Assembly: GCA_013359235.1 (NCBI GenBank)
Contig: JABWCE010000006.1
Location: 62,001-126,000 of the forward strand
DNA from: Bacteroidota bacterium
GTDB lineage: Bacteria > Bacteroidota > Bacteroidia > NS11-12g > UBA9320
Reading direction: 5' to 3'
Length of the DNA: 64,000 nt
In this document: positions 36,718 to 45,538 of the stretch, in pieces
Position numbering within the stretch: the first letter of the stretch is position 1
Layout of the letters: every line of letters starts with the position of its first letter
Translations under genes and position numbers: made by a program
Notes under the pieces: model-generated
The model's database searches: none
What the model saw: the letters and a program-made list of their open reading frames with translations, nothing else
Told to the model about the DNA's origin: nothing

Positions 36718-39525
36718 TTACTTTGTATTGCTAATAATTAGGTTTCCTTCGGCTGTTTTGGTTTTTGAATTTACATTTAATTTATATTTACCAGGTTTGA
36801 GATAATATTTCTCATTATCAGCTTTTCTTAAAAATCTTGAAATTGTAACGTTTTTGTTGGCTGAAAAGTTAAAGTTGAAATAGTTTACGCCTTTATTTGC
36901 ATTAATCTTTTCAAATTTAACCAATACACCTGCTGAATCTGTAATTGCTATTTCTATATCTTGATTAATTGCCGAAAAAAATGGAATTTGAACTTTTGAT
37001 TCTATTTCAGGCTCCCAAAATCCTGACTTTTTTCCCCAGTTTTCTGAATATTGATATTCGGGCAGATTGTATAAAAAAAGATTGTTTTCAAAAATCAAAC
37101 TATCCAAGCTATTTATTTCGTTTAGAGAAATTACATAAACCGAACGTCCATGAGTACCAATAACTAATTCATTAGTTTCACTATTTATTACAATATCGTG
37201 TACTGCAACACGTGGTAATGATGACATTTTCTCCCAACTTTTCCCCTGATTTAGGGTAAAATATATTCCATTGTCGGTTCCAATATATAAAATTGATTTA
37301 TTTTTATAATCTTCACGTATTACATTTACAGGTTCCATAGGTAAATTGCTGCTTATATTTTTCCATGTAGAGCCATAATCGTCAGAAATCATAACAAAAG
37401 GAGTAAAAATATCATTTCTAAAAGCACTTAATGTTGCATAAACTCTTGATTCTACAAATTTTGAAGCTTGTACTCTGGTAACCCAAAACTGGTTAAATTG
37501 CTTTATAGAAATGTTTTGCCAAGAGTTTCCTGCATCTTTTGTAACATAAATATTTCCATCGTCACTTCCTGTATAAATCAACCCGAATTTCATTGTACTT
37601 TCGTCAATTGTGGTAATCGTGCCAAAAGGAACGTTCCCTTCTTTTTTACCAGAGGTAAGATCTGGCGATATTTTTTTCCAAGTATCGCCATTATCAAAAG
37701 TTCTGAAAAGAAAGTTTCCTCCAAAATACATTGTATTTTTTGCATGTTTTGACTGTAATATCGGCGTTTGCCAATTAAAACGATATGGCAATTCGCCCAG
37801 TTCATGTCTTGGAGTAATGTATTTTCTTGTTTTATCAGTATTATTTATTCTGAAATAATTACCAAACTGATAGCCTGTAAATACAAGTTTTTGCTTAGTA
37901 TCTACTGAAATCTGCATTCCATCGCCACCCAAAATAAACTGCCATGAATATTTGCCGTATTGATGCCATGATGTGCCTTGATTATAGTATCGCGAACCTT
38001 TCCAAACTCCATTATCCTGCATTCCGCCATAAATATTATACGGTTCTTCTTCGTCAATTGCTATTGCATAAAACTGCCCAACTGCAGGGGTATTGCATTT
38101 TACCCAATTTTTTCCTTTGTCGTAAGAAATATTCAAACCCCCATCGTTGCCGCAAATAATATGATTTTCATTGTTCGGGTTTATCCAAAGGGCATGATAG
38201 TCTGCATGAACATTTTCATCATTGAGTTTATAAAATTTATTTCCTCCATCATCAGATTTTGCTAATACAACACCAAGTATATATATTTCTTTTGAGTTAA
38301 CCGGCGATACCCTAATTTGCCCGAAATAATATCCATAAGTATAATAAAAATCGTCTATTGAGTCATTAACAGTAATCCAATCCACTTTTTCGATATTATC
38401 AGTTTTAATTATTACAGCACCTTTAAATTTTGAATTAAAAAGATTATGATTGGCATCTCCAAGATAATTTACCAAATCTATAACTTTGTTTTTTCCTGAT
38501 TTTATTAAATGTTTTACGGTTTTAGAATTGTATTTTTCAGGGAAATTATTATTTCGTAAAAAATCTTCAAGTTTATTATCATCAATTTTTAAAAATTCAT
38601 TTACATTTTTTAAACTGTATTTTCTAATGTCATCAATACTTAAAACTGTTGAATCTGTTTTTTTAATAGCAATTGGGTTTTGGTCATCAATTATGGCATA
38701 AAGTCCTGTTTTTCCACTTTCGTTAAAAACACTAAGCCCAATTCTACCAATATTTTTCCCTGAATAGATTTTTTCCCAATTTTCACCGCCATTTTTTGAT
38801 ATAAAAATTCCGGAACCATCGCCCGAACCATTGAAATGAAATGTGCTTCGTATTCTTTCCCAAGTAGCAGCAATAAGTATTTCGGGGTTTTGCGGATCAA
38901 AACACAAATCAATTGCTCCTGTTTTGTCATTTATATACAAAACTTTTTTCCATGTTTTACCAAAATCTACACTTTTAAAAACGCCGCGTTCTGTATTTGC
39001 AGAATTCAGGTGCCCCATTGCTGCAACATAAATTATATTTTTTTGCGAAGGATGTAATAAAACTCTACCGATATGTTGAGTTTCGGCAAGTCCGCAATGT
39101 ATCCATGTTTTTCCTGTGTCCGAAGTGTAATAAATTCCTGTACCTGCGTAACTCGAACGGCTTGAATTGTTTTCGCCTGTGCCAACCCAAAGTGTAAATT
39201 CGTTCCAGTTTACAGCAATATCGCCAACTGTTATAGAATGTTGATTGTCAAAAACAGGTTTAAAAGATTGCCCATTGTTGCATGAATACCAAACTCCACC
39301 TGAGGCATAAGCTACAAACATTTCAATAGGGTTATTAGGATTTATTTCAATGTCAGTTACTCTTCCACTCATTATAGTAGGTCCAACTGATTCGAATGGG
39401 ATGTTTACAAAATTACCGGTTAAAGACAAGTTTAAGTTTTCTAGTCTTTTGTTTGCAGGCGTTTGAGAATGAATATTAACATTAAATAAAAAGGAACAAA
39501 AAATAGATAAAAACAATTTTTTCAT
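36718..39525 (-). CDS. Secreted VPS10/BNR-type beta-propeller protein
   Basis: 935 residues: signal peptide, then many BNR/sortilin-like repeats (GVWYSCNNGQSFKPVFDNQ, GIYYTSDTGKTWIHCGL, GVFKSVDFGKTWKKV, NIYVTKDAGNSWQNI) forming a large propeller. The last 100 residues form a beta-sandwich. Similar Bacteroidota proteins are annotated as glycosyl hydrolases or photosystem II stability factor-like proteins, but no catalytic residues can be named here. No T9SS sorting domain with the usual YPNP motif is visible at the end (it ends KTAEGNLIISNTK). It is the first gene of a possible exported-protein operon. Confidence 0.8.
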   Translation of the reverse strand: MKKLFLSIFCSFLFNVNIHSQTPANKRLENLNLSLTGNFVNIPFESVGPTIMSGRVTDIEINPNNPIEMFVAYASGGVWYSCNNGQSFKPVFDNQHSITVGDIAVNWNEFTLWVGTGENNSSRSSYAGTGIYYTSDTGKTWIHCGLAETQHIGRVLLHPSQKNIIYVAAMGHLNSANTERGVFKSVDFGKTWKKVLYINDKTGAIDLCFDPQNPEILIAATWERIRSTFHFNGSGDGSGIFISKNGGENWEKIYSGKNIGRIGLSVFNESGKTGLYAIIDDQNPIAIKKTDSTVLSIDDIRKYSLKNVNEFLKIDDNKLEDFLRNNNFPEKYNSKTVKHLIKSGKNKVIDLVNYLGDANHNLFNSKFKGAVIIKTDNIEKVDWITVNDSIDDFYYTYGYYFGQIRVSPVNSKEIYILGVVLAKSDDGGNKFYKLNDENVHADYHALWINPNNENHIICGNDGGLNISYDKGKNWVKCNTPAVGQFYAIAIDEEEPYNIYGGMQDNGVWKGSRYYNQGTSWHQYGKYSWQFILGGDGMQISVDTKQKLVFTGYQFGNYFRINNTDKTRKYITPRHELGELPYRFNWQTPILQSKHAKNTMYFGGNFLFRTFDNGDTWKKISPDLTSGKKEGNVPFGTITTIDESTMKFGLIYTGSDDGNIYVTKDAGNSWQNISIKQFNQFWVTRVQASKFVESRVYATLSAFRNDIFTPFVMISDDYGSTWKNISSNLPMEPVNVIREDYKNKSILYIGTDNGIYFTLNQGKSWEKMSSLPRVAVHDIVINSETNELVIGTHGRSVYVISLNEINSLDSLIFENNLFLYNLPEYQYSENWGKKSGFWEPEIESKVQIPFFSAINQDIEIAITDSAGVLVKFEKINANKGVNYFNFNFSANKNVTISRFLRKADNEKYYLKPGKYKLNVNSKTKTAEGNLIISNTK

Positions 39526-39531
39526 AAAAAT

Positions 39532-40347
39532 TTAATATTGCTCTTCTTCATTAGGAAAATCAAGTGATTTAACATCGTCAACATAACGACCAACTGCCGA
39601 AGAAATATCATCGTGCAAATTCATATAACGGCGTAAAAACCTGGGATTAAATTCTTTTGTCATCCCAAGCATATCGTGCAAAACCAAAACTTGACCATCA
39701 ACATATTTTCCGGCACCTATACCAATTACAGGTATAGTAAGGCTTTCGGCTACTTTTTTGGCAAGTTTGGCGGGAATTTTTTCGAGTACAATTGCAAAAC
39801 AACCAGTTTCTTCTAACAATTTTGCATCAGAAATAAGTTGTTCGGCTTCTTTTTCTTCTTTTGCTCTTACACTGTAAGTACCGAATTTGTATATAGATTG
39901 TGGTGTAAGTCCTAAATGCCCCATAACCGGAATACCAGCCGAAATTATTCTTCTTACAGAATCAACAACCTCTACCCCACCCTCTAATTTCACGGCATGT
40001 GCTTCTGCCTCTTTCATAATTCTGATAGATGAATTTAAAGCATTTTTGCTATCGCCCTGATAAGAACCAAAAGGCATATCGCATACTACCAAAGCTCTGT
40101 TTACAGCCCTTACTACCGATTGTGCATGATATATCATTTGATCTAAAGTAATGGGTAAAGTAGAAATATGACCTGCCATAACATTTGAAGCCGAATCGCC
40201 AACTAAAATTACATCTATCCCGGCATTGTCAATTATTTTGGCAAAAGTATAATCATAAGCAGTAAGCATTGATATTTTCACCCCTTCATGTTTCATTTCT
40301 ACAAGGGTATGAGTAGTTATCTTTTTTAGTTTCTTAAAAGTTGTCAT
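39532..40347 (-). CDS. panB: 3-methyl-2-oxobutanoate hydroxymethyltransferase
   Basis: 271 residues with the full PanB pattern: [67 protein letters not shown] and [20 protein letters not shown]. It transfers a hydroxymethyl group to 2-oxoisovalerate to make ketopantoate, the first committed step of pantothenate and CoA synthesis. The 2-oxoisovalerate connects it to the branched-chain aminotransferase gene at 56708. Its ATG shares one base with the stop of the upstream coiled-coil gene (TAATG), an unexpected coupling. Confidence 0.97.
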   Translation of the reverse strand: MTTFKKLKKITTHTLVEMKHEGVKISMLTAYDYTFAKIIDNAGIDVILVGDSASNVMAGHISTLPITLDQMIYHAQSVVRAVNRALVVCDMPFGSYQGDSKNALNSSIRIMKEAEAHAVKLEGGVEVVDSVRRIISAGIPVMGHLGLTPQSIYKFGTYSVRAKEEKEAEQLISDAKLLEETGCFAIVLEKIPAKLAKKVAESLTIPVIGIGAGKYVDGQVLVLHDMLGMTKEFNPRFLRRYMNLHDDISSAVGRYVDDVKSLDFPNEEEQY

Positions 40348-41471
40348 TATTTTTCTTTTTTAAGTTCTTTAATAATACTAATCAATTGCTGGTTTTCTTT
40401 ATTCAAATCTTGTATTTTTTTCAAAAGTTCTTCATTTTTACTCTTTTCGCGGTTAATGATATCGTTTAAGGTAAGTATAATATCACCATTTTTATCTTCT
40501 TCAATTGCTTTTTTCAAAATTTCAAATTCGGCAAGTTTGTCTTTAGCTTTTTTGAGTTCTATTTCTAATTTTCCCTTTTCTATCATAAGTGTTTCGTTCA
40601 TTAGGCTAAGTTCTAAGTTTTTTATTTCAAGGGTAGTATCATTAGTTTTTTGTTTTTTACACCTATCCAATGAATGAGTAAGTTCTGCAATTTTTTTCTG
40701 TTGTTTATCAATTTTGCTTTTTAAAAGCAGTATTACTTCGTTGTCTTCATTTTTGCTCTTTTTGGGCTGTTTTTTATCTTCATTTTCAATCTCGGGTGAA
40801 ATTGATGAATCTTTTTGTACTATGTTACTTTCATGGATTGATTTTTTTAAAACTTTAACATAATCTATCTTCCCTGACGAGTTTTTGGCTGCAAAAAAAC
40901 CAATATTGCCGTTTATATATTTTTTTTCGATAAAAGAGAAAATGAAAACCGAATTTATGTAAAAATCAAAAATACCCGAATTGCAAACTACTGTAATTTC
41001 GTTGAAAGATTTTGATTTCAACGATTTTGAGCGATTCCAACCATTTTCGCCTGCAAACGAAAGTATTTGCCATTGTCCATTATTAAATTTTCTCACCCTG
41101 TACTGTCCTTTGCTGTTTATTTCACAAATTATTGCACCGGTGCCGTCTGATGTGGCGTTTATCATAAGCCCAATACTGTTTTCCATACTCTTAGCTCCAT
41201 CAGTTTTAAATGATGCCGAAACCGAAAAATCATTGAAATCCTTAAAAGGTTTAAGCAATGAAACTGCAAAATTTTCGGAATTTTTATTTTTGAATACATA
41301 AAAACCTTCATCTGTAATTGCAAATTCTAAATCAGACGAACGTTGTTCCCAATTATCGTTTACACTCATAAACTGTTCTTCATAAACCACACTGTCGTAT
41401 TTATCGTTTAATTTCTGAGAGTAACAATTTATTTGATATACGATGAATAAAATTAATAAAATAAATCTCAT
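40347..41471 (-). CDS. Exported protein with LamG-like domain and coiled coil
   Basis: About 374 residues: signal peptide ([17 protein letters not shown]), a concanavalin A/LamG-like beta-sandwich (about 20-200, with [16 protein letters not shown] and [17 protein letters not shown]), a polar linker ([15 protein letters not shown]), and a long coiled coil to the C-terminus. I cannot assign a function. It is the upstream partner of panB with overlapping stop and start. The ATG at 41471 is chosen over 41492, which would overlap the divergent DUF4249 gene. Confidence 0.65.
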   Translation of the reverse strand: MRFILLILFIVYQINCYSQKLNDKYDSVVYEEQFMSVNDNWEQRSSDLEFAITDEGFYVFKNKNSENFAVSLLKPFKDFNDFSVSASFKTDGAKSMENSIGLMINATSDGTGAIICEINSKGQYRVRKFNNGQWQILSFAGENGWNRSKSLKSKSFNEITVVCNSGIFDFYINSVFIFSFIEKKYINGNIGFFAAKNSSGKIDYVKVLKKSIHESNIVQKDSSISPEIENEDKKQPKKSKNEDNEVILLLKSKIDKQQKKIAELTHSLDRCKKQKTNDTTLEIKNLELSLMNETLMIEKGKLEIELKKAKDKLAEFEILKKAIEEDKNGDIILTLNDIINREKSKNEELLKKIQDLNKENQQLISIIKELKKEK

Positions 41472-41486
41472 TTTTGTGATTTGATA

Positions 41487-42554
41487 ATGCACAAAACTAA
41501 GTTTAATTTTTATAAAATAAATAACAGCCTTTTATTTCTGTTTTTAATTTCTTTATTAATCAACTCTTGCAAAAACGAAATAGATGTAGCAGCACCTTGG
41601 AAAGAAACAATTATAGTATATGGTTTGTTAGACCCTGCATCACCCGAAAATTACATTCGCATACAAAAAGCATATCTCGACCCTCAAGGCAACGCATATA
41701 AGTTTACTGGTGTAAATGATTCAATTTATTCGTATAAGCTCGATGTAAAACTATATGTAAAACGAAATGGAAATATCATAGATACAATATTTCCTGAATA
41801 TATAAATGGCGATTTAGAAGGTATAAAAAAAGATACTGGCTTGTTTTCAAATTCGCCAAATTATCTCTATAAAATTAACCAACCAATAAAAGCTTCGGCT
41901 TTAAGCCCCAACCCCGAAGACTACACATATAATATAGAAGTTAAAGACCCAAAAACAGGTTATATTTGCACTTCGTCAACTATTACTACCGGATATTTAG
42001 AGCCGTTAAGCCCTGTAACAAATAATATTACACCAATAACTATTAATTCAAAACCCGGCACATATCTCACTATTGGTTACAGAGAAGGAAGAAATGTAAA
42101 ATCTTATGATATGAAAATTAGATTTTGGTATAGGGAATACAATAAAAATTCGCCTTCTGATTCGCAAACTCAGTTTGTTGACTGGATACTTTTCAAAAAC
42201 AGACTAACCTCATCTTTAAGAGGATATGAATTGAAAACCAATTCTATCGAAGGGTTTATTTTTTACGAATTATTACAGTACACAATAGCTCCAAACCAAG
42301 ATATTAATAGAAAAGCATTGTACTGCGATGTTGAATATTATGGCGTTGGTGAAGATTTGTACACGTATATACAAGTAAATATTCCATCAATAGGAATAAT
42401 TCAAAAAAAACCCGAATACACTAATATTACCAATGGACTTGGACTGTTTTCGTCGAGATATATAACTGCATTTAGAAAAATACCTATCAGTGCAGAAATG
42501 AAATCGCAACTCCAAAATTCAAATTATACAAAAACTCTAAATTTCAAACCATAA
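41487..42554 (+). CDS. DUF4249 family lipoprotein
   Basis: About 355 residues. The signal peptide ends in the lipobox LLINSC (Cys near residue 28), followed by the DUF4249 pattern: ETIIVYGLLDPASPENYIRIQKAYL and later CDVEYYGVGEDLYTYIQV. DUF4249 proteins are surface or outer-membrane lipoproteins of Bacteroidota commonly beside a TonB-dependent receptor, as here (receptor 84 bases downstream). They may be substrate-capturing partners comparable to SusD. Its start is 15 bases from that of the divergent coiled-coil gene, and the latter's -7 box (TAGTTTTG, 41492-41499) lies inside this gene. Confidence 0.88.
   Translation: MHKTKFNFYKINNSLLFLFLISLLINSCKNEIDVAAPWKETIIVYGLLDPASPENYIRIQKAYLDPQGNAYKFTGVNDSIYSYKLDVKLYVKRNGNIIDTIFPEYINGDLEGIKKDTGLFSNSPNYLYKINQPIKASALSPNPEDYTYNIEVKDPKTGYICTSSTITTGYLEPLSPVTNNITPITINSKPGTYLTIGYREGRNVKSYDMKIRFWYREYNKNSPSDSQTQFVDWILFKNRLTSSLRGYELKTNSIEGFIFYELLQYTIAPNQDINRKALYCDVEYYGVGEDLYTYIQVNIPSIGIIQKKPEYTNITNGLGLFSSRYITAFRKIPISAEMKSQLQNSNYTKTLNFKP
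41492..41499 (-). promoter_or_regulatory. -7 box TAGTTTTG for the leftward coiled-coil/panB operon
   Basis: An exact TAnnTTTG match on the minus strand ending 20 bases before the ATG at 41471, inside the first codons of the DUF4249 gene. A one-mismatch rightward box (CATTTTTG, 41469-41476) overlaps the leftward start codon. Confidence 0.35.
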
Positions 42555-42613
42555 TTTTTTAAAATAAATCAAAATTCAATTAAAATAAATTTTTTTTCTT
42601 ATTAAATAAAATT

Positions 42614-42621
42614 TAGGTTTG
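42614..42621 (+). promoter_or_regulatory. -7 promoter box TAGGTTTG (TonB receptor)
   Basis: An exact TAnnTTTG match ending 16 bases before the ATG at 42638. It makes the alternative TTG at 42626 an unlikely start, because transcription would begin at about that point. Confidence 0.4.
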
Positions 42622-42637
42622 GATTTTGAAAAAAGTT

Positions 42638-45475
42638 ATGATTGGCAAAATATTTAGATTTTTTCACATCTTTTTAATTTTCATATCAAATTTTTGTTGT
42701 GCACAATATATACTTAAAGGGAAAGTAAGCGACAAAAAAAACGGAGAAGAACTACCCGGAGCTACAATCAAAATAAAAGGTACAAACATAGCAACAGCAA
42801 CAGGAAACAATGGAAGTTTTACAATAGAAGTTGCAAAATTTCCGGTAACATTACAAGTAAAATATATAGGTTATGAAAACTTTGAACTAAAAATAAACAA
42901 ATACACAAATAACATACTAAAAATAGAACTTAAAGAAAAAGAAGCCGATTTGAAAGAAATAGAAATAAAATCAAGCCGCATTACCGAAAAAGAAAAGGAA
43001 TCTCCCATTACAGTAGAATCAATGGGGAGCAAACAAATAAAAGAAGCTGCTGCAAGCACATTTTACGAAGGTTTGGGCAATATGAAAGGGGTTGATATTA
43101 CAGCGGCAAGTTTAGGTTTTAGGGTTGTGAATACAAGAGGCTTTAACAGTACCAGCCCGGTGAGAAGTTTACAATTGATAGATGGGGTTGACAATCAATC
43201 TCCGGGGTTAAACTTTTCGCTTGGAAATTTTTTGGGAGCCTGCGAACTCGACTTGAAAAAGGTTGATATAATTTCGGGTGCAAGTTCAGCTTTTTATGGA
43301 CCCAATGCTTTTAATGGGGTTATTAGTATGGAATCAAAAAATCCGTTTGAATCAAAAGGTTTAACGATTCAAAGTAAGATTGGCGAAAGGCAATTGCGTG
43401 AGTTTTGTTTTAGACTTGCCCAAGTGATAAAAGGCAAAAACGGTAAAGAAAAATTAGCTTATAAAGTATGCTTTTTGGGTATGAGTGCTTATGACTGGGA
43501 AGCTAATAATTACAACCCATCGAGCGATTCGAAAAAAGGGCTTGGCAATCCCGGAAGATTTGATGCTATTAATATTTATGGTGATGAAGTAACTTCTTAT
43601 GGCAACGATTATACCGATGCCGAGAGCCAAAGAAGCTACCCAGGTTTGGGAGTGATATACCGCGATGGATATTTTGAAAAAGATTTAGTTGATTACAATA
43701 CTCACAACAACAAATTTAATCTTTCAATACATTACAAAATAACGCCTAAAACCGAATTGATATACGCTTTTAATATGGGTGGAGGCACAACAGTATATCA
43801 AGGCGAAAACCGATACAGTTTAAAAAATATAAGATTTTGGCAAAACAGAATAGAATGGCAACAAAAAGATAAATTTTTTATTAGAATTTATACTACAAAC
43901 GAAGATGCAGGTGATTCTTATGACGCAGTATTTACGGCAATGAGGCTAAACGATGCAATTGACAACAACGTGCATTGGTACGATACATACAGAACTTATT
44001 GGTCACACCCAATGTTTGGTTTCAAGGGTAAAGTGAAAGCCTTGCCCGGATATCCCGAATGGTATGTAGCCGATAGTATTTCAAAAGAAGAATGGGTTGA
44101 AAAAAAACTCACTCCATTTTTAGATTTTTACAAAGATTCATTAATTAAATGGCATCAATTGTGTCTTAATAACCTAAACAGGTACAGCTATAATAAATAC
44201 TCACCTGGTACAGAGAGGTTCGATTCTATGTTTAATGATATAGTTACAAGAAAATTTAATGACCGTGGCACAAGATTTTATGATAGGTCGGCATTGTATA
44301 ACATACAAGCTGAATATAAGTTTAAAACTAAACTTGGCGAAATTACTAATGGTATAAGCGGAAGAATGTACAGGCCAGACAGCCGTGGAACAATTTTCAG
44401 GGATACAGCGGGAAAAAAAATTACAAATTTTGAATTTGGAATTTATGCAGGTATTGATAAAAAATTTAATAACAACCATTGGAAAATAAACATTACAACA
44501 AGGCTTGACAAAAACGAAAACTTCAATTTTTTGTTTTCGCCGGCTGCTTCAATATTGTATTTACCTTTGAAAGAACATAATTTTAGATTTACAGTTTCAA
44601 GAGCTATAAGAAATCCTACACTTGCCGACCAATATCTATATTATAATGTAGGTAGAGCAATACTTATTGGCAACCTCAATGGTTTTGATTCATTAATAAC
44701 TATAGAATCAATAGATGAATGGAGAAAAAATCTTGATGTTTCTAAAATTGTTTACAGAAAAGTTGATCCTATATCGCCCGAAAAAGTTTTAACTTTTGAA
44801 TTGGGCTATAAAGCTGAACTTTTCAAATCATTATTTTTAGATATGGGATATTATTACAGCGTATATACCGATTTTATCGGGTATAACATTGGTGCGGTTG
44901 CACATTTTGGTTTAGGGGGTTTTCCAGTTGGAGGGATTCAGGTATATCGGCTTGCCGCAAACTCTGCTGACAAAGTAAATACATCAGGTTTTAATTTTGG
45001 TTTTAGTTATTTTTTCAAAAAATACAGCTTTACAGGTAATTATTCAATAAACACTATAAATTTAAGAAATACCAACGACCCAATTGTTCCTGCATTTAAT
45101 ACTCCAAAAAACAAATTCAATTTAGGTTTTTCGGGCAGAGAATGTAAAATACCTTTTACAAAACTAAAAAATTTAGGCTTCGGTTTTAGTTATAAATGGA
45201 TTGAAGGTTTTGAATTTACAGGTTCGCCACAATTTACAGGTTATATAAGAAATTATGATATGTTTGATGCTCAATTGAATTATTACTTTCCCAAACAATT
45301 TCTTACTTTGAAAATTGGCGGTTCAAATCTATTGGGAATTGTACCTTTGTTCAGAAAAAATGAGAGCAACAAATTAAAAGCTGTTTTTAATAATTTGAAC
45401 ACTCAAGTATATGGAGGACCTTTTGTAGGTCGGCTTGCATATATTTCTATTTTATTTGAACTATCTTATAAATAA
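42638..45475 (+). CDS. TonB-dependent outer-membrane receptor
   Basis: About 945 residues: signal peptide, N-terminal carboxypeptidase-regulatory-like domain (LKGKVSDKKNGEELPGATIKI, about 25-110), TonB box/plug region (about 120-240, with VNTRGFNSTSPVRSLQLIDG and ISGASSAFYGPNAFNGVI), and a 22-strand beta barrel ending in an aromatic strand (LAYISILFELSYK). It transports an unknown substrate using TonB energy. Loop size and the absence of a SusD gene argue against a glycan locus. The DUF4249 lipoprotein gene immediately before is its probable partner. Confidence 0.93.
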   Translation: MIGKIFRFFHIFLIFISNFCCAQYILKGKVSDKKNGEELPGATIKIKGTNIATATGNNGSFTIEVAKFPVTLQVKYIGYENFELKINKYTNNILKIELKEKEADLKEIEIKSSRITEKEKESPITVESMGSKQIKEAAASTFYEGLGNMKGVDITAASLGFRVVNTRGFNSTSPVRSLQLIDGVDNQSPGLNFSLGNFLGACELDLKKVDIISGASSAFYGPNAFNGVISMESKNPFESKGLTIQSKIGERQLREFCFRLAQVIKGKNGKEKLAYKVCFLGMSAYDWEANNYNPSSDSKKGLGNPGRFDAINIYGDEVTSYGNDYTDAESQRSYPGLGVIYRDGYFEKDLVDYNTHNNKFNLSIHYKITPKTELIYAFNMGGGTTVYQGENRYSLKNIRFWQNRIEWQQKDKFFIRIYTTNEDAGDSYDAVFTAMRLNDAIDNNVHWYDTYRTYWSHPMFGFKGKVKALPGYPEWYVADSISKEEWVEKKLTPFLDFYKDSLIKWHQLCLNNLNRYSYNKYSPGTERFDSMFNDIVTRKFNDRGTRFYDRSALYNIQAEYKFKTKLGEITNGISGRMYRPDSRGTIFRDTAGKKITNFEFGIYAGIDKKFNNNHWKINITTRLDKNENFNFLFSPAASILYLPLKEHNFRFTVSRAIRNPTLADQYLYYNVGRAILIGNLNGFDSLITIESIDEWRKNLDVSKIVYRKVDPISPEKVLTFELGYKAELFKSLFLDMGYYYSVYTDFIGYNIGAVAHFGLGGFPVGGIQVYRLAANSADKVNTSGFNFGFSYFFKKYSFTGNYSINTINLRNTNDPIVPAFNTPKNKFNLGFSGRECKIPFTKLKNLGFGFSYKWIEGFEFTGSPQFTGYIRNYDMFDAQLNYYFPKQFLTLKIGGSNLLGIVPLFRKNESNKLKAVFNNLNTQVYGGPFVGRLAYISILFELSYK

Positions 45476-45538
45476 TTTAAATTAACTATTGTTTTTCAAT
45501 AAAATTTATATATAATTGCTCAATTAAAATTTAAAAAA

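Noticed and set aside
40981-41301. Antisense frame of 106 codons on the plus strand
   Set aside because: It lies within the LamG-like coding sequence on the opposite strand; the leftward frame has a signal peptide and coherent domains, this one does not.
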